Notes: a model not told the origin generated them from the letters alone. Shown: positions 1 to 7,916, counted from the stretch's first letter. The stretch: DNA of 64,000 bases from Mycobacterium gordonae (GCF_002101675.1 NZ_LQOY01000152.1:1-64000); one strand, 5' to 3'. Program-made: numbers and translations.

Positions 1-125
1 CCGCCCGCCCCACCGCCGCTACACCCGCCCGATTCCGGCGAACCTCCACCCTTTTAGCACAACTCTCGAATATGGCTGTGCGGCAACAAGAATCCGTTCG
101 CCCGCGGGCAAAGCCTGTCCTGGTG

Positions 126-167
126 CACGGCCCGACCATCCCGAAACGTAAGGTCTTTAGACCTCTA
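126..167. promoter_or_regulatory. tandem DosR-like boxes upstream of USP gene
   Basis: Two 20-base windows, 126-145 and 148-167, each match the DosR (dormancy regulator) consensus at roughly 12-13 of 20 positions. The second contains AGGTCTTTAGACCT (151-164), a perfect 6-base inverted repeat around TT, the same architecture as GGGACTWWAGTCCC. Their centres are 22 bases apart, the spacing usual for paired DosR sites, and they lie 55-95 bases before the USP start. The matches are degenerate, so binding is inferred. Confidence 0.5.
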
Positions 168-221
168 CACCGACGACACACAGCCTCGTAGGATGAGGGC
201 TGCAACGGCAAGGAGCATGAG

Positions 222-1103
222 ATGTCTGCGGAAGCAACGAAATACGGAATCCTGGTGGCGGTTGACGGGTCGGAGGAGTCTGACGCGGCCGTAAAGTGGG
301 CGACCGGCGAGGCCACCCTGCACCGGGCGCCGCTCACCCTGCTGCACGTGGTCGCCCCCATCGTCGTCGGCTGGCCGGTTGGGCAACTCTACAAAGACAT
401 GCCCGATTGGCAGCAGGACATCGCGGACAGCGTCGTTGCGCACGCTCGCAAGACAGCGTTGGACAGCTCCGAGGGGTCCGAACGACCTGAGGTGCGAACC
501 GAGATCGCTTATGCCAATGCGGTATCCACCCTCATCGAAGCTTCGAAGCAGGCCCAGCTCGTGGTAGTCGGAAGCCAGGGGATAGGCGCTTTGGGCCGCC
601 TGCTGTTGGGCTCGGTCAGCTCGGCGCTCGTTCAGCACGCCCACTGTCCGGTGGCCGTTATTCGTTCCGGAGAAGACGCCGAGCCCGACGCCGGCAAAGC
701 GGTGGTCGTAGGCATCGACGGGTCACCGGCCTCGGAAGCCGCGACGGCCCTGGCGTTCGACGAGGCTTCTCGCCGCGGCGCTGACCTGATTGCTTTGCAC
801 GCCTGGAGTGACGTCGGGGTTTTTCCGTTGCTCGGAATGGATCCGCAGGACCGGGAGAACCTGGGACAAGAGGTGCTCGCTGAACGCCTGGCCGGTTGGC
901 AGGAGCAGTACCCGGATGTCCACGTGGAGCGGTCTCTGGTGTGTGACACGCCGGCAAAATGGCTGCTCGAAGCGTCCGAGCGGGCGCAGCTGGTGGTCGT
1001 CGGAAGTCGGGGCCGCGGTGGCTTTCCCGGCATGTTGCTGGGCTCCGTGAGCTCCGCGGTGGTCCATTCTGCCAAGGTGCCGGTGATCGTGGTTCGTTCA
1101 TAG
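222..1103 (+). CDS. universal stress protein, tandem USP domains
   Basis: A 293-residue cytoplasmic protein made of two USP domains (about 8-148 and 160-293), the form of the M. tuberculosis DosR-regulon USPs Rv1996 and Rv2005c. Each domain carries the ATP-binding signature G-2X-G-9X-G-S: residues 117-131 and 261-275. The family binds ATP and is tied to slowed growth under hypoxia; the exact activity is unknown. The start ATG has an AAGGAG ribosome site 7 bases upstream. It is the first of three co-directional genes (USP, ferredoxin, USP), and DosR-like dyads precede it. Confidence 0.93.
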   Translation: MSAEATKYGILVAVDGSEESDAAVKWATGEATLHRAPLTLLHVVAPIVVGWPVGQLYKDMPDWQQDIADSVVAHARKTALDSSEGSERPEVRTEIAYANAVSTLIEASKQAQLVVVGSQGIGALGRLLLGSVSSALVQHAHCPVAVIRSGEDAEPDAGKAVVVGIDGSPASEAATALAFDEASRRGADLIALHAWSDVGVFPLLGMDPQDRENLGQEVLAERLAGWQEQYPDVHVERSLVCDTPAKWLLEASERAQLVVVGSRGRGGFPGMLLGSVSSAVVHSAKVPVIVVRS

Positions 1104-1110
1104 CCGATAA

Positions 1111-1147
1111 GGGCCTTTGGTCCCTGCCGACAAGTGGCTTTTGACCG
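1111..1147. promoter_or_regulatory. DosR box upstream of fdxA
   Basis: GGGCCTTTGGTCCC (1111-1124) agrees with the DosR core GGGACTWWAGTCCC at 12 of 14 positions, the best match in the window. A weaker second site, GTGGCTTTTGACCG (1134-1147, 9 of 14), is centred 23 bases downstream. The pair lies 37-73 bases before the fdxA start, in the gap after the first USP gene, so fdxA and the second USP probably have their own hypoxia-responsive promoter. Confidence 0.7.
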
Positions 1148-1183
1148 ACGCCATTGGCGCCGACCGCTTTATAGCGTGAACGT

Positions 1184-1528
1184 ATGACCTATGTGATCGG
1201 CAAGGAATGCCTGGACGTGGCTGAAAAGTCGTGCGTGCAGGAATGCCCCGTTGACTGCATTTATGAAGGCGCGCGGACGATGTACATCAACCCGGAAGAG
1301 TGCGTTGACTGTGGCGCGTGCAAGCCGGCGTGTCGCGTTGACGCCATTCACTGGGAAGGCGATCTCCCGGACGACGAGCTGCAATTCCTCGCCGACAACG
1401 CCGCCTTCTTCCAGCAGGTTCTCCCGGGACGTGATGCTCCGCTGGGCACGCCCGGCAGCGCAAGCGCCCTGGGCCGCATCGGTGTTGACACGCCGATGAT
1501 CGCGGCGATGCCGGCCAACTGCTCCTGA
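1184..1528 (+). CDS. fdxA: 7Fe-8S ferredoxin FdxA
   Basis: A 114-residue bacterial seven-iron ferredoxin, a soluble low-potential electron carrier. Cysteines 9, 17, 21, 25 and 40, 43, 46, 50 form the paired cluster motifs (the second is C-x2-C-x2-C-x3-C), giving one 3Fe-4S and one 4Fe-4S cluster. Length and sequence resemble mycobacterial FdxA (Rv2007c), a DosR-regulon member. The redox partner cannot be told from the sequence. The ATG start has only a weak ribosome site. The next gene begins 17 bases after the stop, so the two are probably co-transcribed. Confidence 0.95.
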   Translation: MTYVIGKECLDVAEKSCVQECPVDCIYEGARTMYINPEECVDCGACKPACRVDAIHWEGDLPDDELQFLADNAAFFQQVLPGRDAPLGTPGSASALGRIGVDTPMIAAMPANCS

Positions 1529-1544
1529 CCGGAGGTAGAACGAA

Positions 1545-2441
1545 ATGACCGCAGCCGCAACAGGAACCGACAAGAGCCTAGGCGTTCTCGTCGGTGTGGA
1601 CGGCTCGCCCGCGTCCAACGCTGCCGTAGTCTGGGCGGCCCGGGACGCCGAAATCAAGAATCTCCCGCTGACCGTTGTCCACGTCGTGAACACCGACGTG
1701 GCGACGTGGCCGCCGATGCCATACCCGGAGACCTGGGGTGTATGGCAACAGGACGAAGGGCGCAAGGTCCTGGCCGAGGCGGTCAAAATCGCCGAAGAAG
1801 CGGTGTTGACCGACCGCAAACTGACGGTCAAAACCGATCTTGTGCACTCCACGCCGGTGTCGGCGATGATTGAGATGTCCACGGACGCAGCCATTGTGGT
1901 GCTCGGCTCGGCCGGTCGGGGAGCGGTGGCGCGGTTGCTGCTCGGTTCGGTCAGTGCCAGCCTGGTACGTCATGCACGCTGCCCGGTTGCGATCATCCAT
2001 GACGAGGATCCGTTGATGCCGCACCCCCAGCGCGCCCCGGTGTTGCTGGGCATCGACGGATCCCCGGCCTCCGAGGCGGCCACGGCAGTGGCTTTCGACG
2101 AAGCCTCGCGCCGCGGTGTCGAGTTGATCGCGCTGCACGCATGGAATGACGTCGAAGTGGTGGAGCTACCCGGCCTGGACTGGGACAAGGTAAAGGCGGA
2201 AGCCGAAATCACCCTCGCCGAGCGCCTGGCGGGTTGGCAGGAGACCTATCCCGACGTCAAAGTCTGCCGCGTGGTGGTGTGTGATCGACCGGCGCGCCAG
2301 CTCGTTGCGCGCTCCGAATCGGCGCAGCTGGTCGTGGTGGGCAGTCATGGTCGGGGTGCCCTGTCCGGCATGCTGCTCGGTTCGGTGAGCAACGCGGTCG
2401 TGCACTCGGCCCGGATGCCGGTCATCGTCGCACGCGCCTGA
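1545..2441 (+). CDS. universal stress protein, tandem USP domains
   Basis: A 298-residue paralogue of the USP at 222-1103, with two USP domains (about 10-150 and 163-298). Both keep the ATP motif: G-SA-G-RGAVARLLL-GS in the first half and G-SH-G-RGALSGMLL-GS in the second. A GGAGG site stands 10 bases before the ATG, and the gene follows fdxA by 17 bases, so one DosR-type promoter could drive both. The role in dormancy is inferred from the family; the number of ATP molecules bound is not known from sequence. Confidence 0.93.
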   Translation: MTAAATGTDKSLGVLVGVDGSPASNAAVVWAARDAEIKNLPLTVVHVVNTDVATWPPMPYPETWGVWQQDEGRKVLAEAVKIAEEAVLTDRKLTVKTDLVHSTPVSAMIEMSTDAAIVVLGSAGRGAVARLLLGSVSASLVRHARCPVAIIHDEDPLMPHPQRAPVLLGIDGSPASEAATAVAFDEASRRGVELIALHAWNDVEVVELPGLDWDKVKAEAEITLAERLAGWQETYPDVKVCRVVVCDRPARQLVARSESAQLVVVGSHGRGALSGMLLGSVSNAVVHSARMPVIVARA

Positions 2442-2479
2442 CGCGGTTGAAAATCGGCCGCCGGGGAAACCCAGGACAC

Positions 2480-2668
2480 ATGGCTGAATACAGAGTTATC
2501 GACCCACGGGGTGAAGTCGTTGCCACCAAAGAGATTGAAAGTGCCGATGACGCACACGCATGGTTTGTGGACTCCCGTGCCGACAACTCCGAGCTGGGTT
2601 GGCGCATGGAAGTGAACGCCGACGGCGAGTGGGCGTTTTTCGACGACACCGAAGGCGCGTCCAGCTAA
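2480..2668 (+). CDS. small conserved hypothetical protein
   Basis: A 62-residue acidic soluble protein starting MAEYRVIDPRGEV. It has no signal peptide, membrane segment or cysteine. The ATG at 2480 is preferred over an in-frame TTG at 2447 because the protein body begins there and AGGA lies just upstream, though the ribosome site is weak. It follows the USP gene by 38 bases on the same strand and may be co-transcribed. I do not recognise a family; the compact alternating pattern suggests a small alpha/beta fold, which is inference only. Confidence 0.6.
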   Translation: MAEYRVIDPRGEVVATKEIESADDAHAWFVDSRADNSELGWRMEVNADGEWAFFDDTEGASS

Positions 2669-2771
2669 GATCCGGTAGCCCAACCGCTGGGGAGGCCCAC
2701 CGGCGAGGGCTTCTTCGACTGCGGCCGCGACGGCAGTGAACACCGCCGCGGCCGCCGCCGCTCACCGCCGC

Positions 2772-3191
2772 TCAGGCATTTATCGCCTCGCGGCTTTCGC
2801 TACGGCCAACGCTAATCTTGCGCGGCTTCGCCTTCTCGGCCACAGGAACCCGCAATCGCAAGACGCCTTCGTCATACGAGGCGGCGATGCGGTCGGTGTC
2901 GAGATTCTCGCCGAGCACCAACTGGCGGCTGAACACACCGCGAGGCCTCTCCGAGGCCAGCATCTCCCGGTTGGGGTCAACCCCCGGTCGTTCCGCGCGA
3001 ACCGTGACCACGTTGCGCTCGATGTCGATGTCCAGCGAATCGGCTTCGATACCGGGCAGGTCGAATTCGACGACGAATTCTTCACCTTCGCGCCACGCGT
3101 CCATTGGCATGACGGCTGGACGTGCGGCTGTCCCGAGCACTTGCTGGGCGAAACGGTCCAGTTCACGGAACGGGTCGGTACGCATCAGCAT
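2772..3191 (-). CDS. hsp18: 18-kDa small heat shock protein (Hsp20 / alpha-crystallin)
   Basis: A 139-residue Hsp20-family chaperone that holds unfolding proteins in an ATP-independent way as a large oligomer. Its sequence ([14 protein letters not shown] at the N-terminus, [20 protein letters not shown] in the crystallin domain) is recalled to be nearly the same as the M. leprae 18-kDa antigen; M. tuberculosis lacks this gene. The alpha-crystallin domain spans about 28-125. The ATG at 3191 is chosen because AGAAGG lies 9 bases before it; the upstream GTG (3200) would sit directly against that site. The gene is divergent from a MerR-type regulator. Confidence 0.93.
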   Translation of the reverse strand: MLMRTDPFRELDRFAQQVLGTAARPAVMPMDAWREGEEFVVEFDLPGIEADSLDIDIERNVVTVRAERPGVDPNREMLASERPRGVFSRQLVLGENLDTDRIAASYDEGVLRLRVPVAEKAKPRKISVGRSESREAINA

Positions 3192-3237
3192 GGCAGTCAC
3201 CTTCTTACTCCAATCTAGCGGTCGAAGTCATGGTTTC

Positions 3238-3255
3238 CTATGTCAAGAGACATAG
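3238..3255. promoter_or_regulatory. perfect dyad between hsp18 and its MerR-type regulator
   Basis: CTATGTC-AAGA-GACATAG is a perfect 7-base inverted repeat in the 141-base divergent region. Its position suits an operator for the adjacent HspR-like protein, which would repress both genes. It does not match the classical HAIR element (CTTGAGT-N7-ACTCAAG) apart from the central CAAGAG, so the specificity is probably different. Confidence 0.5.
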
Positions 3256-3332
3256 ATTTCTTATAACACGGTCGACAACTGTGCGCAAGTATGGTAGATA
3301 GATTTTCTGGTGACAGATGAGGAGATGCCCCG

Positions 3333-3728
3333 ATGGCCGTTCGTTCCGGCGACGTAGACCCACCAGCGTCTGACCAGGGCGTGTACGGGATCTCGGTCGC
3401 CGCTGAACTCTCTGGCGTGGCCGTTCAGTCACTTCGGCTCTACGAACGGTACGGCCTCCTCACACCCGCTCGCAGTGACGGCGGGACCCGGCGCTACAGC
3501 GCCGACGACCTGGCCCGATTGCGGCGCATCAGCACCCTGGTCGATGCCGGCGTCAACCTCGCCGGCATCGCCCGCATCCTCAGCCTCGAGGATGACAACG
3601 CTGAATTGCTGGCCGCCAACAGCGACCTCCGATCGGCCAACCGAACATTACGCGGTGCAGTCAAAGGTGTTGCTGCAGAGGAGAATTCGGCAGATCCGGC
3701 GCGAAAGTCACCTTCCCGCAAGGGTTAG
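3333..3728 (+). CDS. MerR-family (HspR-like) transcriptional regulator
   Basis: A 131-residue MerR-type DNA-binding protein. The winged helix-turn-helix spans about 17-85: YGISVAAELSGV, then QSLRLYERYGLL and GGTRRYSADDL, the pattern of HspR heat-shock repressors. There is no cysteine-based metal site. The C-terminal part (about 88-115) is a short predicted coiled coil for dimerisation, ending in a basic tail. It is divergent from hsp18, which it most likely represses. The ATG has a GAGGAG site upstream. Its stop overlaps the stop of the convergent decarboxylase gene by 4 bases. Confidence 0.88.
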   Translation: MAVRSGDVDPPASDQGVYGISVAAELSGVAVQSLRLYERYGLLTPARSDGGTRRYSADDLARLRRISTLVDAGVNLAGIARILSLEDDNAELLAANSDLRSANRTLRGAVKGVAAEENSADPARKSPSRKG

Positions 3729-5185
3729 GCGACCACCCGGAACTGCTGCGCGGTCGGATCGGCCGGATCGGGCAGCGTCATGCCCGCTTGCGCTCCCGAC
3801 CGCAGATACTCGATCACGGCCTCGTTGAGGCGTTCACCGGGAACGACCGCCGGAATCCCGGGCGGGTAGGGGGTGATCTGTTCGGCGGCGACGCGACCCG
3901 CGGCCCTGTCCGCAGGCACCATTTCGGTCGGCCCGAAGAAGGCGTCCCGCGGTAGCTGCACGGTCTCCAGCTGCAGTTCGTCCGGCGAGGGTAGCCGAAT
4001 GGGCGGCGGAGGGTCGAAGTCGTCGGCGGCCTTGCGCCACTGGGTCAGAGAACTCACGAGCCGGTCGGCGGTCCCCTTGTCGTCGGCGAACGACATCGTC
4101 GCCAGTATCCGGCGGTGATCGCTCATGCCGAGGTCGAGTTGGCAGTTTTCCCGAAGCCAGTCCGCCGCTTGATAACCCGAGGTGCCCGTCGCGGAGATGT
4201 CCATCAACACCTGGGTGGTGTCCAGGTCGCACGACGCTTCCTCGCCCAGCAGTTCGTCTTCTAGCACCTGCACGTCCGGGATCTCGGCAAGCCGGCCGCG
4301 CAGATAGCTGGCCAGGTCGAGTTCGGCGGCCAACAGGTCGTGGCCCCGCTCGACCATCTGCCGCCGCCAGCCGTCGAGGGCCGCATAGACCATAACGTTG
4401 GGACTGGTGGTCATGAGCAGATCGGCGCACGACGACAGACGGTCGGGATCCACGAGATCTCCCTGCAGGTGAAATACCGACCCCTGCTCGAATCCCGCGC
4501 CCATCTTGTGCACGCTGACCACGCACACGTCTGCCCCAGCGTCCATGGCCCACGTCGGCAGGTCTTCGTGGAAGGGCAGGTGCGCACCCCACGCCTCGTC
4601 GACGATCAGGGGCTTGCCGTGAGCGTGGCAGACATCGGCGATGGCGGCGATGTCGGCACACGTGCCATAGGGGCTTGGACTGACGATCAACGCGCCGGCG
4701 GCGTCGGGATACCGCTCCCACGCATCCTGGACTTGTTTCGGTGATGGTGGGTGCGAGAAGTGGCGTTCGTGGTCCCAGCGCGGGGTAATCCAGCGGGGCT
4801 GCACCCCGGAGAAGATCAGGCCGGCAACGATCGATTTGTGGCTGTCACGAGAAACGAGCAGTCCGCCCTCCGCACCGCCGGCCACGGCCATCATCGCCGC
4901 CTTCACCGACAATGAGCTGCCGCAGGTGGAGAAGAACGCCGCATCCGCGCCTACCGCGTCGGCCATCAGTTCCTCGGCCCGCGCCAGGAACTTCCCACGG
5001 GACTGCCGGTCGTCGAGGCCGCTACTGGCCAGGATGTCGTCCAGGAAAGGCTCTCTGCCCAGCACTTCGAGGACGCGAGGGTCCGCACCCCGGCCCTGGC
5101 GGTGGCCGGGTGGTGTGAATCCGTAGCGATCGCGCTGGTGGTAGTCGCGCAGCGCGTCCAGCAATGGGGCCTGGGACTGATCCAT
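3725..5185 (-). CDS. PLP-dependent Orn/Lys/Arg decarboxylase family protein
   Basis: A 486-residue fold-type I pyridoxal-phosphate enzyme of the Orn/Lys/Arg decarboxylase major-domain family. The Schiff-base lysine is K227 in SVHKMGAGFEQGS, preceded by the cofactor motif DEAWGAH (196-202). TPPGHRQGRG near the N-terminus is the typical substrate-entry motif. At 486 residues it lacks the long N-terminal part of Rv2531c (about 950), resembling instead the short decarboxylases of Gram-positive bacteria. Products would be polyamines or cadaverine; the substrate cannot be settled by eye. It is divergent from a flavodoxin-like gene with 50 bases between starts. Confidence 0.88.
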   Translation of the reverse strand: MDQSQAPLLDALRDYHQRDRYGFTPPGHRQGRGADPRVLEVLGREPFLDDILASSGLDDRQSRGKFLARAEELMADAVGADAAFFSTCGSSLSVKAAMMAVAGGAEGGLLVSRDSHKSIVAGLIFSGVQPRWITPRWDHERHFSHPPSPKQVQDAWERYPDAAGALIVSPSPYGTCADIAAIADVCHAHGKPLIVDEAWGAHLPFHEDLPTWAMDAGADVCVVSVHKMGAGFEQGSVFHLQGDLVDPDRLSSCADLLMTTSPNVMVYAALDGWRRQMVERGHDLLAAELDLASYLRGRLAEIPDVQVLEDELLGEEASCDLDTTQVLMDISATGTSGYQAADWLRENCQLDLGMSDHRRILATMSFADDKGTADRLVSSLTQWRKAADDFDPPPPIRLPSPDELQLETVQLPRDAFFGPTEMVPADRAAGRVAAEQITPYPPGIPAVVPGERLNEAVIEYLRSGAQAGMTLPDPADPTAQQFRVVA

Positions 5186-5190
5186 CAGAG

Positions 5191-5202
5191 CCGGGTACCC
5201 GG
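5191..5202. promoter_or_regulatory. 12-base palindrome between divergent starts
   Basis: CCGGGTACCCGG is a perfect palindrome in the 50-base gap between the starts of the decarboxylase (5185) and the flavodoxin-like gene (5236). It is well placed for an operator serving both promoters, but no regulator is identified and short GC palindromes are frequent in this genome. Confidence 0.3.
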
Positions 5203-5235
5203 TTTACCGGCCCCTATGCCGGGTATGAATTCGCC

Positions 5236-5856
5236 ATGAGCGATCAGCCCCTGCGCGCCGTCGGCTTGGTGTGCAGCCTCAAACCCAGTCCGGCACCGTC
5301 GAGCAGTGCGCTGATCGCCGAACAGGTTGTCGGCGAACTCAAAAGCGCCGGCGTCGAGACCGAGCTCGTCCGCTGCGTCGACCACAACATCGCGCCGGGC
5401 GTCGAGGACGACATGGGCGCCGGCGACGAGTGGCCGGACATCCGGCGCAAGGTACTCGACGCCGACATCCTGCTCATCAGCACGCCGGTGTGGCTGGGGC
5501 ACCCGTCGAGCGTGACTCAGCGCGTGCTGGAACGTCTGGACGCCGAGTTGTCCAACACCGATGACGACGGGACGCCCGCGATGGTCGGCAAGGTCGCCAT
5601 CGTGAGCGTGGTCGGCAACGAAGACGGGGCACACAAAGTGGTCGCGGATGTTTTCCAGGCGCTCAACGACATCGGGTTCAGCGTGCCGGCGCAAGGTTGC
5701 ACTTACTGGAATGGTCCGGCAATGCAAGGTACCGACTACAACGACCTCGATGAGGTGCCCGACCAAACCGCCTCGGCCACCGCGGCCGCGGCCCGCAACG
5801 CGGCCCACCTGGCACGCACGCTGAAGGCACAGACTTACCCGCCGTACGAGACGTAA
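5236..5856 (+). CDS. flavodoxin-like / NADPH-dependent FMN reductase family protein
   Basis: A 206-residue cytoplasmic flavoprotein of the flavodoxin-like superfamily. The N-terminal strand AVGLVCSLKPSPAPSSSA (about 6-24) is the FMN phosphate loop. DILLISTPVWLGHPSS matches the second isoalloxazine-contact loop, and AIVSVVGNEDGAH the third. It probably reduces quinones or other small molecules with NAD(P)H. The ATG at 5236 gives the strand directly; in-frame sequence further upstream would run into the divergent decarboxylase gene. No clear ribosome site is seen. A gene for a DUF1360 membrane protein follows after 31 bases. Confidence 0.85.
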   Translation: MSDQPLRAVGLVCSLKPSPAPSSSALIAEQVVGELKSAGVETELVRCVDHNIAPGVEDDMGAGDEWPDIRRKVLDADILLISTPVWLGHPSSVTQRVLERLDAELSNTDDDGTPAMVGKVAIVSVVGNEDGAHKVVADVFQALNDIGFSVPAQGCTYWNGPAMQGTDYNDLDEVPDQTASATAAAARNAAHLARTLKAQTYPPYET

Positions 5857-5887
5857 ACGCCTCGTCCCAACGCCCACAAGGAGTTTC

Positions 5888-6433
5888 ATGACTGAGCTGA
5901 CCACCGAAAAGAACGGCGCCGGCGTGGCGGAGCGTGCTCGCCAGGAAGCCGAGGAGTACCGCGGCGACAATCCCCGCCCGTTGGGCGGCTACCTCGCCGT
6001 GATGGCCATTTACATCACGCTGGTGGGGGCGACAACGCTGGTGGCGATACTGACGGGCCGCCGCTTACCCGCGCGGTGGAGCGTGCAGGATCTGATCACC
6101 GTAACGCTCGGCACCCACAAGCTGTCCCGCACCCTGACCAAGGACGCCGTGACCAGCCCGTTGCGCGCTCCCTTCACGCGGTATGCCGGTACCGGGGGGC
6201 CCGCCGAGGTGCACGAGGAGACGCGAAACGACAGCCAGTTTCGGCACAGCATCGGTGAATTGATGACCTGCCCCTTCTGCTTGGACATGTGGGTCGCCAC
6301 CGGCTTTGTGATCGGCCTGGTCTTCGCGCCCCGGTTCACCCGCCTGGTCGCCGGAACGTTCACGGCGCTGACGGGGGCTGACTTCCTCCAGCTGGGCTAC
6401 GCGATAGCCCAGCAGTGGGCCGAGAATTCCTGA
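5888..6433 (+). CDS. DUF1360 family membrane protein
   Basis: A 181-residue membrane protein matching DUF1360. One transmembrane helix spans about 34-56, and a second hydrophobic stretch about 134-150. The family hallmark CPFCLDMW (Cys128, Cys131) lies before the second helix and may bind metal or form a redox pair. The function is unknown in the literature I can recall; Bacillus relatives are sporulation-associated. A strong AAGGAG site precedes the ATG. It sits between a flavoprotein and a ChaB-domain gene on the same strand, so it could belong to a small stress operon. Confidence 0.85.
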   Translation: MTELTTEKNGAGVAERARQEAEEYRGDNPRPLGGYLAVMAIYITLVGATTLVAILTGRRLPARWSVQDLITVTLGTHKLSRTLTKDAVTSPLRAPFTRYAGTGGPAEVHEETRNDSQFRHSIGELMTCPFCLDMWVATGFVIGLVFAPRFTRLVAGTFTALTGADFLQLGYAIAQQWAENS

Positions 6434-6458
6434 AGTTCCTGAATCCCGAGGTGATGTC

Positions 6459-6872
6459 ATGCCGAAGACGACCAAGAGCGGTGCCGCAAAAAAGGACGAA
6501 TTGCCCAGCACCCTAAGGCGTTCCAGCTCCAAGGCGCAACGAACCTTCGCCAAGGCTCACGACGCGGCCGCCGAGCAGTACGGCAGTGAAGAGCGTGCTC
6601 ACCGTGTGGCCTATGCCGCGGTCAAGCACAGTTTCGAAAAGGTCGGCGATCACTGGGAAGCCAAGGACGAGAAGGGTCCGTCCGATGCGCGCGCCGAACG
6701 CGGCGGCCTGAACAACCCGCTGCCCTCGCAAGAAGGCGTCGACGCCAATGCCAGCAAGAAGCACCTACTCGAGATCGCGCGCCGGCTGGAGGTACGCGGC
6801 CGGTCGACGATGACGAAAGCCGAATTGGTAGAAGCGATCAAGAAATCCAATCGCCGTGCCCAGAGGCGTTGA
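6459..6872 (+). CDS. ChaB domain protein with Rho N-terminal-like SAP domain
   Basis: A 137-residue basic protein with two recognisable parts. Residues about 13-66 match the ChaB domain (LPSTLRRSSSKAQRTFAKAHDAA then RVAYAAVKHSFEKVGDHW). Residues about 98-132 match the Rho_N helix-extension-helix (KKHLLEIARRLEVRGRSTMTKAELVEAIKK), which binds nucleic acid. The lysine/arginine-rich tail also fits nucleic-acid binding. Similar two-domain proteins are common in actinobacteria; their role is unproven. The last 17 bases overlap the likely GTG start of the uracil-DNA glycosylase gene, so translation may be coupled. Confidence 0.85.
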   Translation: MPKTTKSGAAKKDELPSTLRRSSSKAQRTFAKAHDAAAEQYGSEERAHRVAYAAVKHSFEKVGDHWEAKDEKGPSDARAERGGLNNPLPSQEGVDANASKKHLLEIARRLEVRGRSTMTKAELVEAIKKSNRRAQRR

Positions 6873-7533
6873 CGAGCCCGGCGCGCAGCGCTTCCTGCCG
6901 GCCGATCGGCGGCTGAGTTCACTCAAGCGGGCCGCGAGCGACTGCCAGGGGTGCGGATTGTTCGAAGACGCCACTCAGACGGTCTTCGGCAACGGCAAAC
7001 CCGAAGCGCCGCTCATGCTGGTCGGTGAGCAACCGGGGGATTACGAAGACCAGCAAGGGCTGCCGTTTGTCGGGCCGGCAGGCAGATTGCTGACCCAGGC
7101 ACTGCACGATGCCGAGATCGACCCGGCCCTGACGTACCAGACCAACGCCGTCAAGCATTTCAAGTTCAAGCGGGTGGGCAAGCGGCGGATACACGACAAG
7201 CCTGGCCGTCTCGAAGTCGTCGCGTGCCAGCCGTGGTTGATCGCGGAAATTGAGTCGTTGCAGCCGCAGGTCGTGCTGTGTCTCGGTGCCACCGCGGCAC
7301 AATCGTTGCTGGGCAGCTCCTTTCGGGTGACGGCCCACCGCGGCGAGTGGCTCCGGTTGCCCGCGCCGCTGGAGGTGGCGTCGGACCCGATGGTGATGGC
7401 GACGATTCACCCGTCGGCGCTGCTGCGGGATCGCAGTGAGCGGCGCAAAGAGAATTACGACTCGTTTGTGGCGGATCTTCGTGCCGCAAGCGCCGGGCTG
7501 GCGGCCATGTTTCGGGAAAATCAGCCTGGGTAG
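6856..7533 (+). CDS. udgX: uracil-DNA glycosylase of the UdgX type
   Basis: A 225-residue family-4-like uracil-DNA glycosylase. Motif A is GEQPGDYEDQ (57-66), motif B is HPSALLRDR, and cysteines 30, 33, 124 and 142 form the expected 4Fe-4S ligand set (C-x2-C and C-x17-C). The insertion KRRIH (109-113) identifies UdgX: in M. smegmatis the histidine of this loop attacks the deoxyribose and leaves the enzyme covalently bound to the abasic site. His113 is present here, so the protein should form such a crosslink. The GTG start at 6856 lies inside the end of the ChaB gene. Confidence 0.93.
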   Translation: MPRGVDEPGAQRFLPADRRLSSLKRAASDCQGCGLFEDATQTVFGNGKPEAPLMLVGEQPGDYEDQQGLPFVGPAGRLLTQALHDAEIDPALTYQTNAVKHFKFKRVGKRRIHDKPGRLEVVACQPWLIAEIESLQPQVVLCLGATAAQSLLGSSFRVTAHRGEWLRLPAPLEVASDPMVMATIHPSALLRDRSERRKENYDSFVADLRAASAGLAAMFRENQPG

Positions 7534-7542
7534 TCGAAATTG

Positions 7543-7914
7543 ATGAGTGTAGGCAGCGAGGAAAGAACCCAAGTGGACGGGACAACTGCGGTCCCGGAGG
7601 CTGACACCGGCCGGGGCCGGCGTGGCGTCGTCAATTGGATATTGGCGGCGCTGACGGTGCCGGTGGCCGCGCTGATCATGATTTTCGCGGTCGGCGCGGC
7701 GATGAGCATGGCCGCGTGCAGCACCGCGCAATGCCCGAGCCTCGGGCCGGGCGGCGTGCTCTACGGCGTGCTCTTCTACGGTGCTCCGGTAGTCGCCGGC
7801 TTGACGATCATCGCCTCGTTCTTCACGGCGCTGCGGCGCCGGGGCTGGATCGTCCCAGTGGTCGCGCTCGCCCTGCTGGCGGCCGACTTCGCAGCCATCG
7901 CGATTCTGTTCTGA
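7543..7914 (+). CDS. small membrane protein, three transmembrane helices
   Basis: A 123-residue integral membrane protein of unknown function. Hydrophobic helices lie at about 30-55, 68-92 and 100-122; the first loop holds two cysteines (in AACSTAQCPS) that could form an extracytoplasmic disulfide. It begins at the ATG 10 bases after the UdgX stop, with a TTG one codon upstream as an alternative. It ends 2 bases before the likely start of the HAD hydrolase gene. I do not recognise a named family. Confidence 0.75.
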   Translation: MSVGSEERTQVDGTTAVPEADTGRGRRGVVNWILAALTVPVAALIMIFAVGAAMSMAACSTAQCPSLGPGGVLYGVLFYGAPVVAGLTIIASFFTALRRRGWIVPVVALALLAADFAAIAILF

Positions 7915-7916
7915 CA

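Noticed and set aside
100-109. GCCCGCGGGC palindrome before the first USP
   Set aside because: It is a short GC palindrome expected by chance in this composition and shows no relation to the DosR-like sites.
3201-3332. DosR box at hsp18
   Set aside because: No GGGACT-type half-site was found in this divergent region; only the dyad suited to the MerR-type regulator is present.
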